This document shows, piece by piece, positions 1 to 12,684 of a stretch of DNA of 64,000 nt. The notes beneath the pieces were generated by a model, which made no database searches, had not been told where the DNA came from, and worked only from the letters and a program-made list of their open reading frames with translations. This DNA comes from Branchiostoma floridae (taxonomy: Eukaryota; Chordata; Leptocardii; Amphioxiformes; Branchiostomatidae): positions 383,237-447,236 of the forward strand of contig NW_023365716.1 of NCBI RefSeq assembly GCF_000003815.2. The letters run 5' to 3'. Each line of letters begins with the position of its first letter. Positions within the stretch are counted from its first letter, which is position 1. A program made the position numbers and the translations under genes.

Positions 1-1088
1 TAGGAGTTTGTGATATGTCTTATAATTAATATAACGTCCTTGATTCTAAATAGTGTCTGACATATAGATGCTAAATTCAGACTAAACAACCGAAGGTATT
101 TTCTTTGTATTTTGTATTTTACCGAGAGTAGTTGTGGCCACTAAATAAATGTAACAATTGCACCATAGTCAGCTTGCCAGTATGGCACCAAGTTTCACAC
201 TTAAACCCTCAAATTCGAACATACAGCCACACGTAAAAGTCTCCTTTTTTGGTTTTGTCAATACACCTAGTACTAGTAGCTACTATTCAGTCTCCAGTAT
301 TACTGAATCATGTTAGGAAAGTAAGTTGAACTCAAACAGATTTGACCATGACATATTCAACTTTATTTCATATTTAAATGCTTTTCAATGTGCATTTGCT
401 TTACATCACTAATCATGGCCATTTATTTTCTGCATTCCATACCCTGTATTCTGCATTTCATATGGCCTGCCATGAATGAATTTCATTACTATCTGCTCTT
501 ATCTGTTCTCACAGCTTTTCATATAAGAACTTCTCTTAGTTTCGCCTGATGATTCAGGTCCTAATCATGAAAATTCATGTCAAGTCAAATTTGATTGTCT
601 CCATCGTGATTTTTTATCTGATGGCACCAATTCTTGTTTATTGCTTACCTGGTAGTATTCCCCAAAACTAAGGCACTTGAGCCCAAAACATTCCCTCAGA
701 CTAAAGGCAAAGGGTACTGGAATTGTTAAACATTAAGAATTACTAATGTACCCAAGCCAAATTTTACCTTCATTAGGGATCCCTTTTTTCTACACAAAAA
801 GGTCTCAGTGAGAGATTCTTAGAAAAAATGAATTTCTTAATTTGTATAGGGTATAACCAACCAGTACATAAAAAATAGTAACAAACATTCACATAAACAA
901 TGCAGGTGGACCTGTGCAGGTTAGGTGGGCATACACAGCAGAAATGTCTACACGACATACTGAGCTCCAATTTTACATGTACACACTAGTTAGGTGCATA
1001 TAGACATCATTGTGAACAATTACAGAATATTCAATCTAATCTTCACCCAATGTTAACTATCAAACTGAAACCGCAAATGGCAACAGCA
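1..1088. other. Gene-poor flank
   Basis: AT-rich sequence downstream of the minus-strand gene that ends at 1089. No coding exon with convincing splice sites is visible. Several TTTATT strings (for example near 362 and 422) would read as AATAAA on the minus strand and could serve as the polyadenylation signal of that gene. The segment near 880-985 is a transposon remnant listed separately. Confidence 0.5.
880..985 (-). mobile_element. MITE remnant, partial copy of the element at 5217-5569
   Basis: Read on the minus strand, this stretch contains CCTAACCTGCACAGGTCCA and a nearby GTAAAATTGGAGCT string. The same strings, slightly altered, occur in the left half of the inverted-repeat element at 5217-5569. 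It has no recognisable ends, so it is a truncated copy. Confidence 0.45.
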
Positions 1089-3175
1089 TCAATTCATTCC
1101 AAATGCTTTCATGAGAGACTTTGCTAGCTTTAAATTCTCATAGAGGACTTTAATATCAGCAGGCGCTTCATTGACATCAGCCAACGTGGGGCAAGCACAG
1201 TTATGTTCAAACATAAATTGTCTCTCCCAGATTTCCACGTCTCTTTTCAAGTCTGAGTAGCACCTGCTGACTTTCGTTTGCAGCACTGCAACAGTTTTTT
1301 CATAGTCAGGCTTGATAACATTCCTAACATGCCCAGGCACTCTCATCTTCTCTCGTAGTCTCTCAAATGTTGAGACCTCTTGAGTGTCTCCAAGAAGCTT
1401 GTACAGGTTCCTGGACCAGGAAGACTGCTTCCCTTCTTTGTCCCTTTCCTCTCTGTATGAACATATGCAATGTAGCGATGAGAATTTACCCAATATTTGT
1501 TTACGCAGCAAAACATTTTATATCAAGGTTAAAGAATGGTGCAGCTTCTTACATGCAGAGAATATTTTTATGAAAAATTTCAATGCATTCTACACAATAA
1601 CGCCAGATAACAGATCAATCATGAATAACTGAAATCCAGATTACATACCTTGAACACAGAGATGGCTTGGCTGAAAACAGCTGAATTGGCTCTGCCTTGC
1701 CCCTCCTGCCTTCTCTTTGGGGAGTACTGTCAGAACATCTGAATGGAATGAATAACATATTACAGTGACTTAAAACATAAAAATAATCAAACAGTACTAA
1801 AACAGAACAATTGTGATTGAAAATATTGCCCTAGGGACAACTATTGAAAGTAATTACTTAAAAATAAGCCAAATTATGGCACAAAAGAAATGTATAGTAC
1901 CTTGATTGGACAGCATGGTTCCCAATCTGTAGTGACATAAATGTACCAGCTGGGCTCTGATTGGTCACGGCAGGTGTCGAGCTTGGAGGATCACTGCTAT
2001 ATAATAATGTTGACAAAAAACAGTTTGATAAGTCATGCTGGATGGACTTTTGCTCAAAGTCCTTTAATTTCAGTGTCTTTCCTTATGAGTTTGTTCATGC
2101 AAGGCTATGTGACCACTTTGAGGCAAATATACTAAATTGACCATATGGTGAAAATCATTGTGCATGGAGGTAGCAATTTGAACATTGGTTTTAAAGGCTG
2201 GAAGATTGTATACAAGTGGAAAACATTTTGTCTTTCAGAATGATGCATATACTAGGAAATAGCGGGTATTGCAAGAAAGTTTGATGTACCTTGATTGGAC
2301 AGCATGGGTCCCAGCTAGTGGTGGCAAGAAGGCAGCACCTGGGCTCTGATTGGTCACAGTGGGTGGCAAGCTTGCAGTTGACATCTCGTTTTGCTGCTGT
2401 TCACTGCAATGATACATGTGCATTAGTCATCATGAACTTTGGTCTGAGTCTCTTTGAAGTTTCTATACTTTTCAAAATGATGCAGTCACTATTAAAAGAT
2501 TATAGTTTCCTAGGTTGGTAAATCAGTGTACAGTAGGGTCTTTGTTTTACTACAACCAACATTATAAACCCATGGTACAACCCACTGTACAAATAAGTGT
2601 AATGATAACATCATATCAATGTAGGTTATGCCAATCATTGAATGACAAAAAGACAAATTGAGTAATTATTGGGTGTGACTAACCTGTGTACAGTTCTGTC
2701 ATCTTCAAAGGCCAGGAGATTGCAGACTTCTTCTACCTCCCGCACTTGCTCCACAGGCTCATCAGCAGAACTGTCATCCTCCATCACGTCATAGCACTCA
2801 GCATTTAAGGCTGCCTCCATCTCTTCTGAACTTCCTTCACAGGGTGGGAGGAAGTCTGTATACTTTACTTCTGTCAAGTTCCTTTCTCCATCCTTCTCGT
2901 ATATGTAAATTTTTCGCAATGGAACCACCACATTGTCCTGCATGCACTTTTGCCAGGAATCGCGCTGATGTTCGTGAACTGTCTCCAGTGTGCTGCTTCG
3001 GAAGTGGAACATGTGAGGTCCTGAAGGACGGCTGTCGGGATGGGATGGTCCATCGTGGAAGGCAACTCCCTCCTCTGTAACTGTCCACCACTCTCCTTCA
3101 CCACATCGGAAATAGTCTCCCAGCCGTTCACAGTGCGCCTGCCACAGCTTCGGAAATGGATCTGTGGTTTTATAA
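1089..3175 (-). CDS. Unrecognised multi-exon protein, 3' five exons
   Basis: Five minus-strand exons chain perfectly: 2684-3175, 2290-2403, 1901-1993, 1649-1738 and 1089-1452, the last ending in TGA. Every acceptor is AG, every donor is GT, and all four introns are phase 2, so each internal exon is symmetric. The first exon is rich in Trp and Cys (around WQAHCERLGDYFRCGEGEWW) and ends in a very acidic stretch. Exons two and three look like duplicates: both encode a P-x-VTNQSP core and end in HAVQS. The last exon is basic and amphipathic, ending KSLMKAFGMN. The reading frame enters the first exon with two bases supplied from upstream, so the true start lies further right, possibly through 6439-6588. 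I do not recognise the family; a regulatory or transposon-derived nuclear protein is possible, but no motif decides this. Confidence 0.7.
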
Positions 3176-5216
3176 CTTGTATCAAGAAGAGACAAAAAAT
3201 GCAATGCAGCAATACATGAAATCATATCTATGATATATATATGACCTAGATTGATTCTTATTCTGAATAAATGCTTTGGGAAAGTTTATGAATTGTAATT
3301 GCTGGTTATTGCAGTGTTGTATTCACAACACAACATATATGTTGAATAAGTATTATCCCATACTCAGTTTAGCCCTCTTGACATGATTTGGTACAAAATC
3401 TTCAACTGCAGGCCTTGATTCATTAACAATTCAGAGTTGTTGTCTGTCAAGATTCAAATACTTTGTACAGTAAGGCCAATGTTAATTTGATATATGGATG
3501 TCAACCTCTAACCAACCAAAAAAGTTGCCTTCAGTGTGAATGCCGGTATACAATCAGGTGGATTCAACTAACTATGAAAAGAAATAAACAGAAAAAATTA
3601 GTTTGAATCCTACATAATGAAACTATAAGTGGTCCTTCTCAAATTCTATTTGGGCTCCAATATAGGCAATTTTAGGCTTCCAATCATTTCACTAGCCAAA
3701 ATCCCATTCCATCCCAGCTTGGACCTACACTATTTCAAAATTTGCAAGTTAGCAGCAAATACAACTACCAGTAATGTAACATCATCATCGATCGACATGT
3801 AAACTTTTCATTGCAATTACTATATTTCTTACAGCATAATCATTTGGGAATAAGATTGAAAAATACTGTTTGATGTCTCACTGTTAAATATCTCTTTTAT
3901 ATGCTATGATTTTGTGCAATTGTTTGAAAAGGTTGTAGGGCACCATATTAGGATAGATGGGCTATGCAGGGTGTATAATATTGTTTTCATAGTCATACAT
4001 TACTTGTCTGGATTCAGTGAGTCAGACTCAGGGGCTTAGCATAATTACTGCCGCTATTATACAATACACATCATCATAGTTGTCTGGAGCTTAATATAGT
4101 TGTTAAAAGTGTGTTACCGGTAGGCCTGTAGTTATTACAGTAACTATATTTCTCTTTATGGCCATCAGTCAGTGTATATTGGTTAGTTTTTACCCTTTTG
4201 TCCAGACTCTCATAATCTATGTTCTCAACAATTGGGCTGCAAACCAAGTCTCAAAATCTCCAAGCCACAGATTTGAGGTAGTCTAAGCTGCCACTTTTTG
4301 GCTATGCTACATTATTGTAGTACAGTAACTCAATCCTTGAAAAATCTCTTAACCAGGGCTGCATTGGTGGTTATTTTATGCCCAATGGCCAACTTATTGG
4401 ACAAAGTTGCCAGAACTGTTTTTGAGGTAGAAAAGAAAGAATGCTTGCTAATTGATGAGTCTGAGACATTACAATTGGTTCAGCTGATTGACATATGACT
4501 ATGAGTGGGCAAATTGCAGAACTATATATAACCATGCAATTAGTTTAAATCAATTACAGTCATCTATGACTTAAAACACAAAAAATTGGCATTTCTTCAG
4601 TCTTTGGTTTAAGTTTTCAATAAGTCCATGTTGATTTGCTTAAATAATATATTGGATGGTTCGGTATAACAATTACTCTGTGTGTTGACTCATTTCTTCA
4701 ACCTTCCTAGCCACTAAATAAAAACAGTCAACTTTGAACTTTCCTTTTGGTCAAACTTATCTTTATAAATTCTTATTCAAGTCTTAATTTTAGGGTTCCC
4801 AGAAAATGTCATCCATTAGATCAAATCAACTTGCCCTTCGTCTTTCGAAAGGGACGTAAAACGGGGATCCTGGCTCGAGGAGGTGCCTCGACCACGTTAA
4901 ACAGCCTTATTACTCAACACATTGGGTACCTACTGGCTGGCAAAATACACCCGATGTTATTATTATTATTATTATTAATGTACAAATAGCTTTAGCAAGA
5001 TCATCTGGGAAGCATTTGAGGACTAATCACATCTTAAACCTTCTTGATGAGAATTAATTTTTTTAGAACCATACTGATCTTATCCAGGTCATAATCAGTG
5101 TCAAGGACAAACATTCCCTACCTCTAAAAGTAATCTTTTGTGATCACATGTACTATGTGATAAACCTTAAAGTCCTACAACACCATTGCCAAGTAACAGA
5201 CAGTGTTTATGTATAC
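3176..5216. other. Intron or intergenic DNA
   Basis: AT-rich sequence without convincing exons. If the candidate exon at 6439-6588 belongs to the gene on the left, this is its first intron. The only structured element I see is a short SINE-like stretch ending in a TTA microsatellite near 4790-4980. Confidence 0.5.
4790..4980 (+). mobile_element. Possible SINE fragment with (TTA)n tail
   Basis: The stretch holds GGGACGTAAAACGGGGATCC and CGACCACGTTAAAC, which resemble the body of tRNA-type SINEs, and it ends in seven TTA units (about 4957-4978). No A or B box is evident, so a 5'-truncated copy is the best reading. The link to a named family is not established. Confidence 0.35.
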
Positions 5217-5569
5217 TGGGCTCGAAAACCCACCTGCATATACAGGTTAGTGCAAGTAAAATTGGAGCTGTGTAGGTATTTACACCTAACCTGCACTGGT
5301 ACAGGTACTGTTTGCTGGGTACATATAAATACTGGGTTTTATGTAACTGTCCTATGATGTCGGAGTATTTGGATTGTTATTAGCTGCATTGAATGTTACC
5401 ACCTATTAAGTATAAAAGACAAAATAGCAATGGTTCCTGAACAATTTTAGTATGATCCATTCTTCCTAAATTTAGAGTGGTGCAGGTAAAATTTGTCTGG
5501 TTCAGGTTATTTTCAATGTTACCTGCATGCACCAGTGCAGGTATGCAGGAAAAAGTATTTCGAGCCCTG
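5217..5569. mobile_element. MITE with CAGGGCTCGAAA-type terminal inverted repeats
   Basis: The left end reads CTGGGCTCGAAA and the right end TTTCGAGCCCTGG. The arms remain complementary over roughly 100 bp with mismatches (CACCTGCATATACAGG against CCAGTGCAGGTATGCAGG). There is no coding sequence. The ends resemble those of non-autonomous hAT elements, but I cannot find a clear 8-bp target duplication, so the superfamily is only suggested. Confidence 0.6.
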
Positions 5570-7822
5570 GTTAGCATTCGCTCTCATATGACCACCAGGT
5601 AGCATTAATCTACCCTCGTGAAAAACATAATCATATTAAAACAGACTTCTGATGCCACATTATATCCAATATCCGGTATTCACTCCCGCAAGTGTGTATC
5701 CGGTATGCACTTGTATACCTTGGTGTGCCTACAGCAGAGTTCTCTCTTAACACAATGTTTATCAAGGTGGTGGATAAATGTCACCTGGTGGTAATATGTA
5801 AATGGAGTACTACATGTTGAATACAAATGTTTCATGATGATTATTTATTTGTCAGTCCATCTAGCTTCTGGTAAGCATAATTTCTTCTAGGAATCCACTC
5901 ATTTTCCTAATTCGCCCCCAAATTCCATATTGATTCCTCAATGATAGAACAGTGTTAAGTTCTACATGTATTAAGTAAACATTGTATAAGAAATTATATG
6001 GTCCATTCTAAATTCAGTTGAAAATCTGCTTAGTTATGTGAGCCTTTATAAGGACACAATTCTTCACTTTCCTGTATATGTGGTATCAAACTCTCAGTAA
6101 TAAAGTTTAGTGTTTGGATTTTTATAATCTAATTTACAGTATGCTAATTTAAACAAATAGCTAAGGATTTAGTACTGACCCCATGAAGATAATGCTTTAA
6201 TGTATTTTCCTCAGATCGCTTCATTGAACCAGATTAATGTTGACTGTTGAACACCTTTGTAAGCTCAAATATGTGTGAAATTTAAATATTCACATTTCAT
6301 TCACTAATCAGAAATGGGTTTGCAAAAAGAAGACAAAAGCATGATTTATAACATCTAACTTCATAGCCCAAAGCTTATTAACAGTTTTGTATGACAAAAA
6401 AATGGATACTACTATAAACAGATTAGAAAGGTACTTACATGTACTTCTTGTGATGACAGCAAGCTGAATCTTGAAGTGATGCTGAACACAACTGCACGTA
6501 TCGCCAGTAAGTTCCAGAAAAAATGATTCCTCTGTCTTGGCAGGACCCGCTTTTATGCCACTTGTTAGCATGTTTTGGATTTGAATATCTTTTGATGGCA
6601 ATCAGCCTCAAAGAAGTCAAGCAGACAGTCATGATGATAACTGTCTGGTTATGTCTGGTTTGGTAGAATTGTGGATACACATAATATTATCAAGCATGTT
6701 CAAAACAGAACCTTGATATCATGCACTTTGCTGTGATCATATCACACCATTTAATAATGGTATAACATGACAGGCCTTAACCAGGTATTTGCAATAATTG
6801 TGTATACTATGTTGGATTTAGAAACCCACCATTTGTTTAAAAGTTAAACTTCAGATACTTGAATGCTGTTTGTTTATTGTTTGTCAAAACAAACCAAGCC
6901 AAGCCAGGCCAAGCCAAGCTGTGTCTGGCACATATACCTTGCCAGGTAAAGGTGTGAACAATTCCCATTGTTCACCTAGGAGAGCCAGGTGTCCCACTGT
7001 CAGGGGGTTGTGTCAACAAATTAATTGACCATATTGTTCCTTTATCAAAACAAAAGTGTCACATTTCACCCTTAGAGTAGCCCAAACTTGATATTTTGTC
7101 ATCTTTTTTCTTTCGTAAAAGCGCTAGCTTATGCAATATTTTCATTTGTCACAAAAGACATGTATGGAAAGTACACATGTTACACCTCAATGTTCAACCT
7201 GGCCCATGGTTGTTCCCTTTTCCATTTACCTGTCAGGCTTGCATGAATATTGCAAATATGCCATTTTTCATAATATTTTGAACATATTAAAGAATATCTC
7301 TGTTAAAATCACACTAGTAAGTGTGGGCCAGGCTGAATATTGTAGAATGCTCATTCCTGAATACATAGATACCATATTTGTGTCACAAATATGTTCCTGG
7401 GGCTAGCGCACGGAGCCTAAAAGTGATAAAATATAGCTGTGCTTATCATATTCATATTTCAATATTAATGAGCTTTAGGTGATATCTGTATGGTCTGACA
7501 CCAACTTATAGGTATTGTGCTCCACTTCCTGTTGAAAATTCTGGAATATAGCAGGCCAAGAACAATATATGGCAAATCAAAGTTGGTGGGTCAGTTAATT
7601 AGGCAGGAGGGCCATAAAATGACTTACGGTCATTGAGCGTATCACTTAGGCATATTTGTAACATTTCTATCCCATTCATCACCCTGCTGGGATGACATCT
7701 GTGCTACCTGGAATGAGGCGAAGCCATGATGGCAAACATGCTCTGATGAATATTAAGGCGAACTGTTAATGCAAAAAAGGGAGTTTTTCACTTTATTAGC
7801 ATTTAATACATTACAATCTTAC
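5570..7822. other. Gene-poor DNA left of the first ankyrin exon
   Basis: Mostly unstructured AT-rich sequence, apart from the candidate exon at 6439-6588. From about 7640 to 7822 it is homologous to 39660-39823 and 57250-57400, the introns that follow the last ankyrin exon in genes B and C. The homology stops near 7640, before the short exon that leads to Roc in those genes. Confidence 0.6.
6439..6588 (-). CDS. Possible upstream exon of the left-hand gene
   Basis: The donor ACAT|GTAAGT matches consensus well and the acceptor is AAAAG. The open frame is 150 bp and symmetric phase 2 (1+147+2), the same phase as the first sure exon at 2684-3175, so joining the two keeps the frame. It would encode a Cys, Trp and His-rich stretch (KWHKSGSCQDRG at its start). 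The phase agreement is suggestive but could be chance. A second acceptor 18 bp upstream gives the same frame. No domain is recognised. Confidence 0.3.
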
Positions 7823-10431
7823 CTTGTTAGTCGGATTGAGATCAGCTCCGTTCTTGATGAGAAGCTCCACAACCTTGGCATGACCTCTACACGCTTCATG
7901 CAGACCCGTGTATCCGTCCTGTAACACGATCGACGGTTAAAGCAATAGTCACAACAAAGGTCCGATCATGAGCGGGTACCTTGTAATATCACGTGGTCAG
8001 ACCGTGTTGACTAATCACAAACCCCCATTTTTATAGTTCACGCAGTCAGAACGTCTTAACCATGATTGATTAAGAAACCACAATCTCTATCAGTTATACA
8101 GCCATAACGTTATATGCATGGTTATGAAGAATTCTAATGACCTCCTCTACACGCTTCATGCAGAATTGTGTTTTCGTTTTGTAGCACCACAGTAAAAGCA
8201 ATGTCAACAACAACCTGATAATGAGCGGATACCTTGTAATATCACATGGACAGGTTGTGTGAATCGATCACAAACCTCCATTTCTATTGGTTGTACAATC
8301 ATAACACCATAAGCATGGTTAATAAAAACGAACGCCGTGTATCAATAAGGGGTACAGACCTGTATCTCCGTACTGTAACACAACAGTTAAAGCGATGCTG
8401 AAATCAAAGGTCTGGTCATAAGCGGATAGCTTGTAATAGCATACTTTTGGGATCAACCACAAACCCTCATTTTCATAGTTCATACAGCCAGAATGTCATA
8501 ACCCTGATGGGTATACAATGATTGATTACGAAACGACAATTCAAAAGTTATGACTGTAAAAGTTATACAGTCATAACGTTATATGCTTGGTAGTTAAGAA
8601 TTGTAATGACCTCCCCTACACGCTTCATGCAGAATATCACATGGTCAGGTTGTGTGGATCGATCACAAACCACAATGCCTGTCGGTTATACAGTCATAAC
8701 GCCATAATCATGGTTAATGAACACGAAAGCCGTGCATCAATAATGGGTCAATAATGCAGACTTGAAGCAATGAAGGCGAAGGATTCGGTTATTAGTATAA
8801 CAGGGGGTTCTACTTTAGATTTAAGTATTGACAATGGATTGAAAATATTTGTAAGATGAAGTTTCTATCTTTATCTAAAGACGTGCCTTGCCTCCGCTCA
8901 CTTTTTGTGTTCTCGAATTAGCTATATAAACAGTAACGTCAATGACCCGTTTTTGACTCGACGTTTGTAGTGACCTAACACCTGCTCAGTGATCTATAAC
9001 CACCCAGAGATCGAAGGCGTTCTGACACCGTAACCGCTTAAGGCGGGTCATTAACCTTTAATTGATTTATTTAATCTGTAGTTTTGTTATAGGCCTTTAG
9101 TTTACGTTCTTACCTCGTTAGTCACATTGATATCAGCACCGTTCTTGATGAGCAGCTCCACAACCTTGTCATGACCTCCTCTACACGCTTCATGCAGACC
9201 TGTGTCTCCATTCTGTAACACAACAATTAAAGCAATGCTTACAGCAAAGGTCTGGTCATAAGCGGATACATTGTAATATTAGACCTTTTGACCAACCACA
9301 AACCCTCATTTTTATAGTTCGTACAGTCAGAATGTCTTAACCCTGATGGGTATACAATGATTGATTACGAAACCACAATTTGAATATTTACACAGTCATA
9401 GCGTTATCTTCTTGTTTGTTAAGATTTGTAATGACCTACCTACACGCTTTATGCAGATTTGTGTCTTCGTTTTGTAACACAACAGTTAAAGCATTGTCAA
9501 CAAGAAATTTCTGCTCATGAGCGGATACCTTGTAATATGGCATGGTCAGGTTGTGTGGATCGATCACAAACCACAATGTCTGTCGGTTATACAGTCATAA
9601 CGCCATAATCATAGTTAGTAGAGACGGAGGCCGTGTATCAATAATGGGTCAATAATGTAGACTTGAAGCAATCAAGGCGAGGGATTAAAGGAATCGATTA
9701 TCGGCATAACATAACAGGGGGTTCTACGTAATTAAAATGCACTTTTGAATTAGCTACAGGTTCGTATCTACACTGTTTAACCGGTTGAGCATGTCAAATT
9801 CAAACCAATATCGTTTATAATTTCTAACATTCATAATAGTACTGACTGCGGTTGTGAAAAAAAATTCCTAATAATTAAGCTATTCACGCAAGGAAAATCA
9901 TCATAGCGACACAAAGTTTAAAAAAAGTCCATACGTTACGAAAGCAACACTTCAGATGAGCCCTGACTTCAGGCTGGTACAGACATTTCATGGTAAGTTT
10001 TGTGAGCTATTTACAATGCAGAAAATTAAGTAATAGGAACCCTCCTATCTCCGTCCAAAACACTGCGACATCAAAATCCTTTTAGTAAATCTTCTCTGAG
10101 GAATGGTTTTAACATCTGGATCACGGCATGAGTCGGATTTTTCTGACTCTGCATGGCAATTGGTGGATCTATCTGAGTTCCCTTTTCTAACCTAGAGGAC
10201 TCGGTGTTGCTGTGTGAAATGATAGAATTTGACGTTACACATGACAGAGTTCTCCAAAAAGCGTACGTGATGCGATATGGTACTTAGAATCAATCTCGAG
10301 CGAGCCTCTCCTCGTGTCTCGGTGGTACTCACCCCATCCTTTGTATTGACGTCCAGTCCTTCCTCCAGCCCCCTCCGGACTTTCTCTACATCCCCACCCC
10401 ATGCAGCCAGGAGGAAGTGCTGCGGGTGCAT
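7823..10431 (-). CDS. Gene A: truncated ankyrin-repeat paralogue of the Roco genes
   Basis: Three minus-strand exons, all phase 0: 10333-10431 (start codon, 33 codons, begins MHPQHFLLAAWGGDVEKVRR), 9114-9212 (33-residue ankyrin repeat NGDTGLHEACRGG...) and 7823-7918 (32-residue ankyrin repeat lacking one residue before GHAKVV). The first exon matches the starts of genes B and C (MNRRDFLQAA...) and supplies the capping repeat. No Roc, COR or Death exon follows to the left, and intron homology with B and C ends near 7640, so this is either a broken copy or a gene that now uses unrecognised downstream exons. The sequence just before the ATG, CAG|GCGACCATG, is shared by all three genes and looks like an acceptor, implying an unseen 5' untranslated exon. 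Ankyrin repeats bind protein partners; no enzyme function is indicated. Confidence 0.7.
8130..8680 (-). repeat. Decayed ankyrin half-units
   Basis: Three fragments (near 8140-8200, 8345-8385 and 8605-8635) copy only the 5' part of the ankyrin exon (minus strand) and its acceptor-side flank. They lack the rest of the exon and cannot code for a repeat. A similar fragment lies near 9440-9485. They are relics of unit duplication. Confidence 0.65.
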
Positions 10432-10618
10432 GGTCGCCTGCCTATAACCTAGAAGAAGAAGACCTAGTTCACAGGGAATATAAACACGGCTTTAGAGCAT
10501 GTTTAGATGAAAATCTCTCTGACTGAATCACTAATTACTAAATCATTTTCTACTCAGTGCTCTGTATATATCACTGCTGGAGTAGAGCACTGAAAATGAA
10601 GAAACATCTTAACCGCTG

Positions 10619-10671
<53 letters not shown>

Positions 10672-12133
10672 TAAACTCGATTCAGTGAAATCAGTTAAAC
10701 TATGTGCTGATTTTACCATTCAATATACATGAATTGAAGTACTGAAGTATGTATTCTGTTTGTAGTTGACACATCACGTGACTTTATGACAATATCACGT
10801 GACTTATATGCGTTCTGTACAGACTTTTGTTGTAGGCAAGAGTTCATTTTACGATATACAAATAAGACGCGTTTTCCTTGAATATACTGTACAAGCATTG
10901 GCTGTTGTCGGTTATTTAGTGATCGGACATATCACATCAGCATTGACTACCAGCATTGGCGATATTTAGTGGACGCTCATGATGCAACGTGTCACGAAAG
11001 TCTGATACTTTATTCGGATTGAGCAAGGTGATCACGCTAACTTACCATATAGCCAGGCTACGTCGACCAATCAGAAGGCCCCGTTTCATGTTGGTTATGA
11101 CGCCGTATTCATAGAATCCCGGCCAGCCGGGTGTTAAATTGTTTTCCGGGTATTAGAAAAATTAAAGACTGGACCCAATCATAAGGAGCGATACACAGGA
11201 AAGTGACCAATCAGAATGAAGGATTTACACGCAGATAGGGATAAAATTCATTACAAAGTGTTTGGCTATTTTATCGCTTGGCCATGCAGGTAAGTGGGTT
11301 CGGAAGGCAGGGAGAGCAACAGTCTGGCCAGGCCAGCAAAGAAAAAAGGCCGGACGGACAAAAACAGCGATTCCGAAGTGAGCAATTGCGCAGGCATATC
11401 TATATATATAAAATATGCTACTAGTATATGATAATAAGCTACGCTCGGTCGTTCTTTCGGTGTTTATAGCACCCGACCATGAATTATGGCACCGTACACC
11501 GAAGGAAAGCGGGTCATTAACCCTTAATTGGCCACCCAGTCGTATTAAACAAGGAGAAATTGTCCTAGTGGTCTTATTACAGGTTCGCGATACGCGACAT
11601 CTACCTATTTTACGACTGTAGGGCTTTATATGGACGCCGCCATATTGGGATTTTGACATCTGACCGCCCATGCAGATTATCAACTAGTTAGGCAAAAGCA
11701 GTATACCCTCTGGGTACCAAACTCCGCCCGTTTGGCGCTGTAGTACCATCATGGATTGCTAGTCGGCGCTTCAGTACCGCATAAAGTTCCAGGCACAAAT
11801 AGTACTATAAAACAACATGCAGTGTTCATTCCTGCATATGTTACACAATTCCTTTTTTTCCTGACATAGATTACATTCAAATGTGAATCTGTCCATATCT
11901 GGTAACAAATGCCGATTTCTATTCTAAAATTACGTACTAGTTGGAAGTCAACTGCTCAGTTTACTGAAAGGACCACCATAAAGATTCATAGATACATAAA
12001 ACAGGTTAGCATGTACATAGTTCTGGTAGAATCAACACTACCAAACCAAGTCCCCTTGTGCCGATGCTAAGTGTTACTGTTACATACTTATTTACTGTAT
12101 CCACTGCACGTAAACAGACACCCGAGTCCTTAC
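10432..12133. other. Upstream flank of gene A
   Basis: The first 480 bp resemble the flank upstream of gene C (60383-60620), and 11430-12240 is clearly homologous to 46530-47330 upstream of gene B. Shared strings include ACGCTCGGTCGTTC and CCATGAATTATGGCACC. This is therefore part of the old duplicated block. It probably carries the promoter of gene A, but no core promoter motif is convincing. A pure TA run lies at about 10619-10664. Confidence 0.5.
10619..10664. repeat. (TA)n microsatellite
   Basis: An uninterrupted TA dinucleotide run of about 23 units in the flank upstream of gene A. Confidence 0.9.
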
Positions 12134-12237
12134 CTCAGAGTTTGTTCAGCACAATTGAGCTCATTCCAGCTGACCACCCTGACCAGGTAAACATGTCCTT
12201 CAGACAGGAAGACCGCTCCGGGGCCGCCCAGCTCCCT
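12134..12237 (-). CDS. Candidate exon of an unknown gene, cut by an assembly gap
   Basis: On the minus strand an open frame with the core VFLSEGHVYLVRVVSWNEL ends at a good donor, CTGAG|GTAAGG. The paralogous copy at 47220-47317 keeps the frame (VFLSKGHVYLVRVVNWKEL) and the donor position, despite an extra triplet-sized insertion here. That pattern fits a coding exon. The 5' end is lost in the gap. The protein family is not recognised. Confidence 0.35.
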
Positions 12238-12337
12238 NNNNNNNNNNNNNNNNNNNNNNNNNNNNNNNNNNNNNNNNNNNNNNNNNNNNNNNNNNNNNNN
12301 NNNNNNNNNNNNNNNNNNNNNNNNNNNNNNNNNNNNN
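12238..12337. other. Assembly gap
   Basis: Exactly 100 N, the usual placeholder for a gap of unknown size. The paralogous region 47280-47350 is continuous and shows what sequence is probably missing. Confidence 0.99.
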
Positions 12338-12684
12338 GTTGAAAAAAAATCAAAGTAAAATGTAACTTCAAGAAGGTTCTGGAGTTTACAATGTCTGAAG
12401 GCGTGTCCCCTACGTGAGTTTGCACCCGTCAGACAGGGTTTGACGTCATTACAGTCAGGTGGGTATCGGGGAGCGATCTTGGCTGTCAGCTCGCGAGTGG
12501 ATCTATGGCAGTTTGTGACACATTCTATGGCAGTTTGTGTTTTTAAAATAACTGTACAAGCTGATTCTACGGACATCCTAAAACACTTTTGTTAAGTGTG
12601 ACACTTTTTGTTGTTTCTTTATAAAACTCCAAACCACTGACAATGACAAAGTGAAAGATGTCTGGACGGCACTTCAATATCATC

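Noticed and set aside
2844-3080. Plus-strand frame of 78 codons with many Cys
   Set aside because: Opposite a confirmed minus-strand exon, with no start or splice support.
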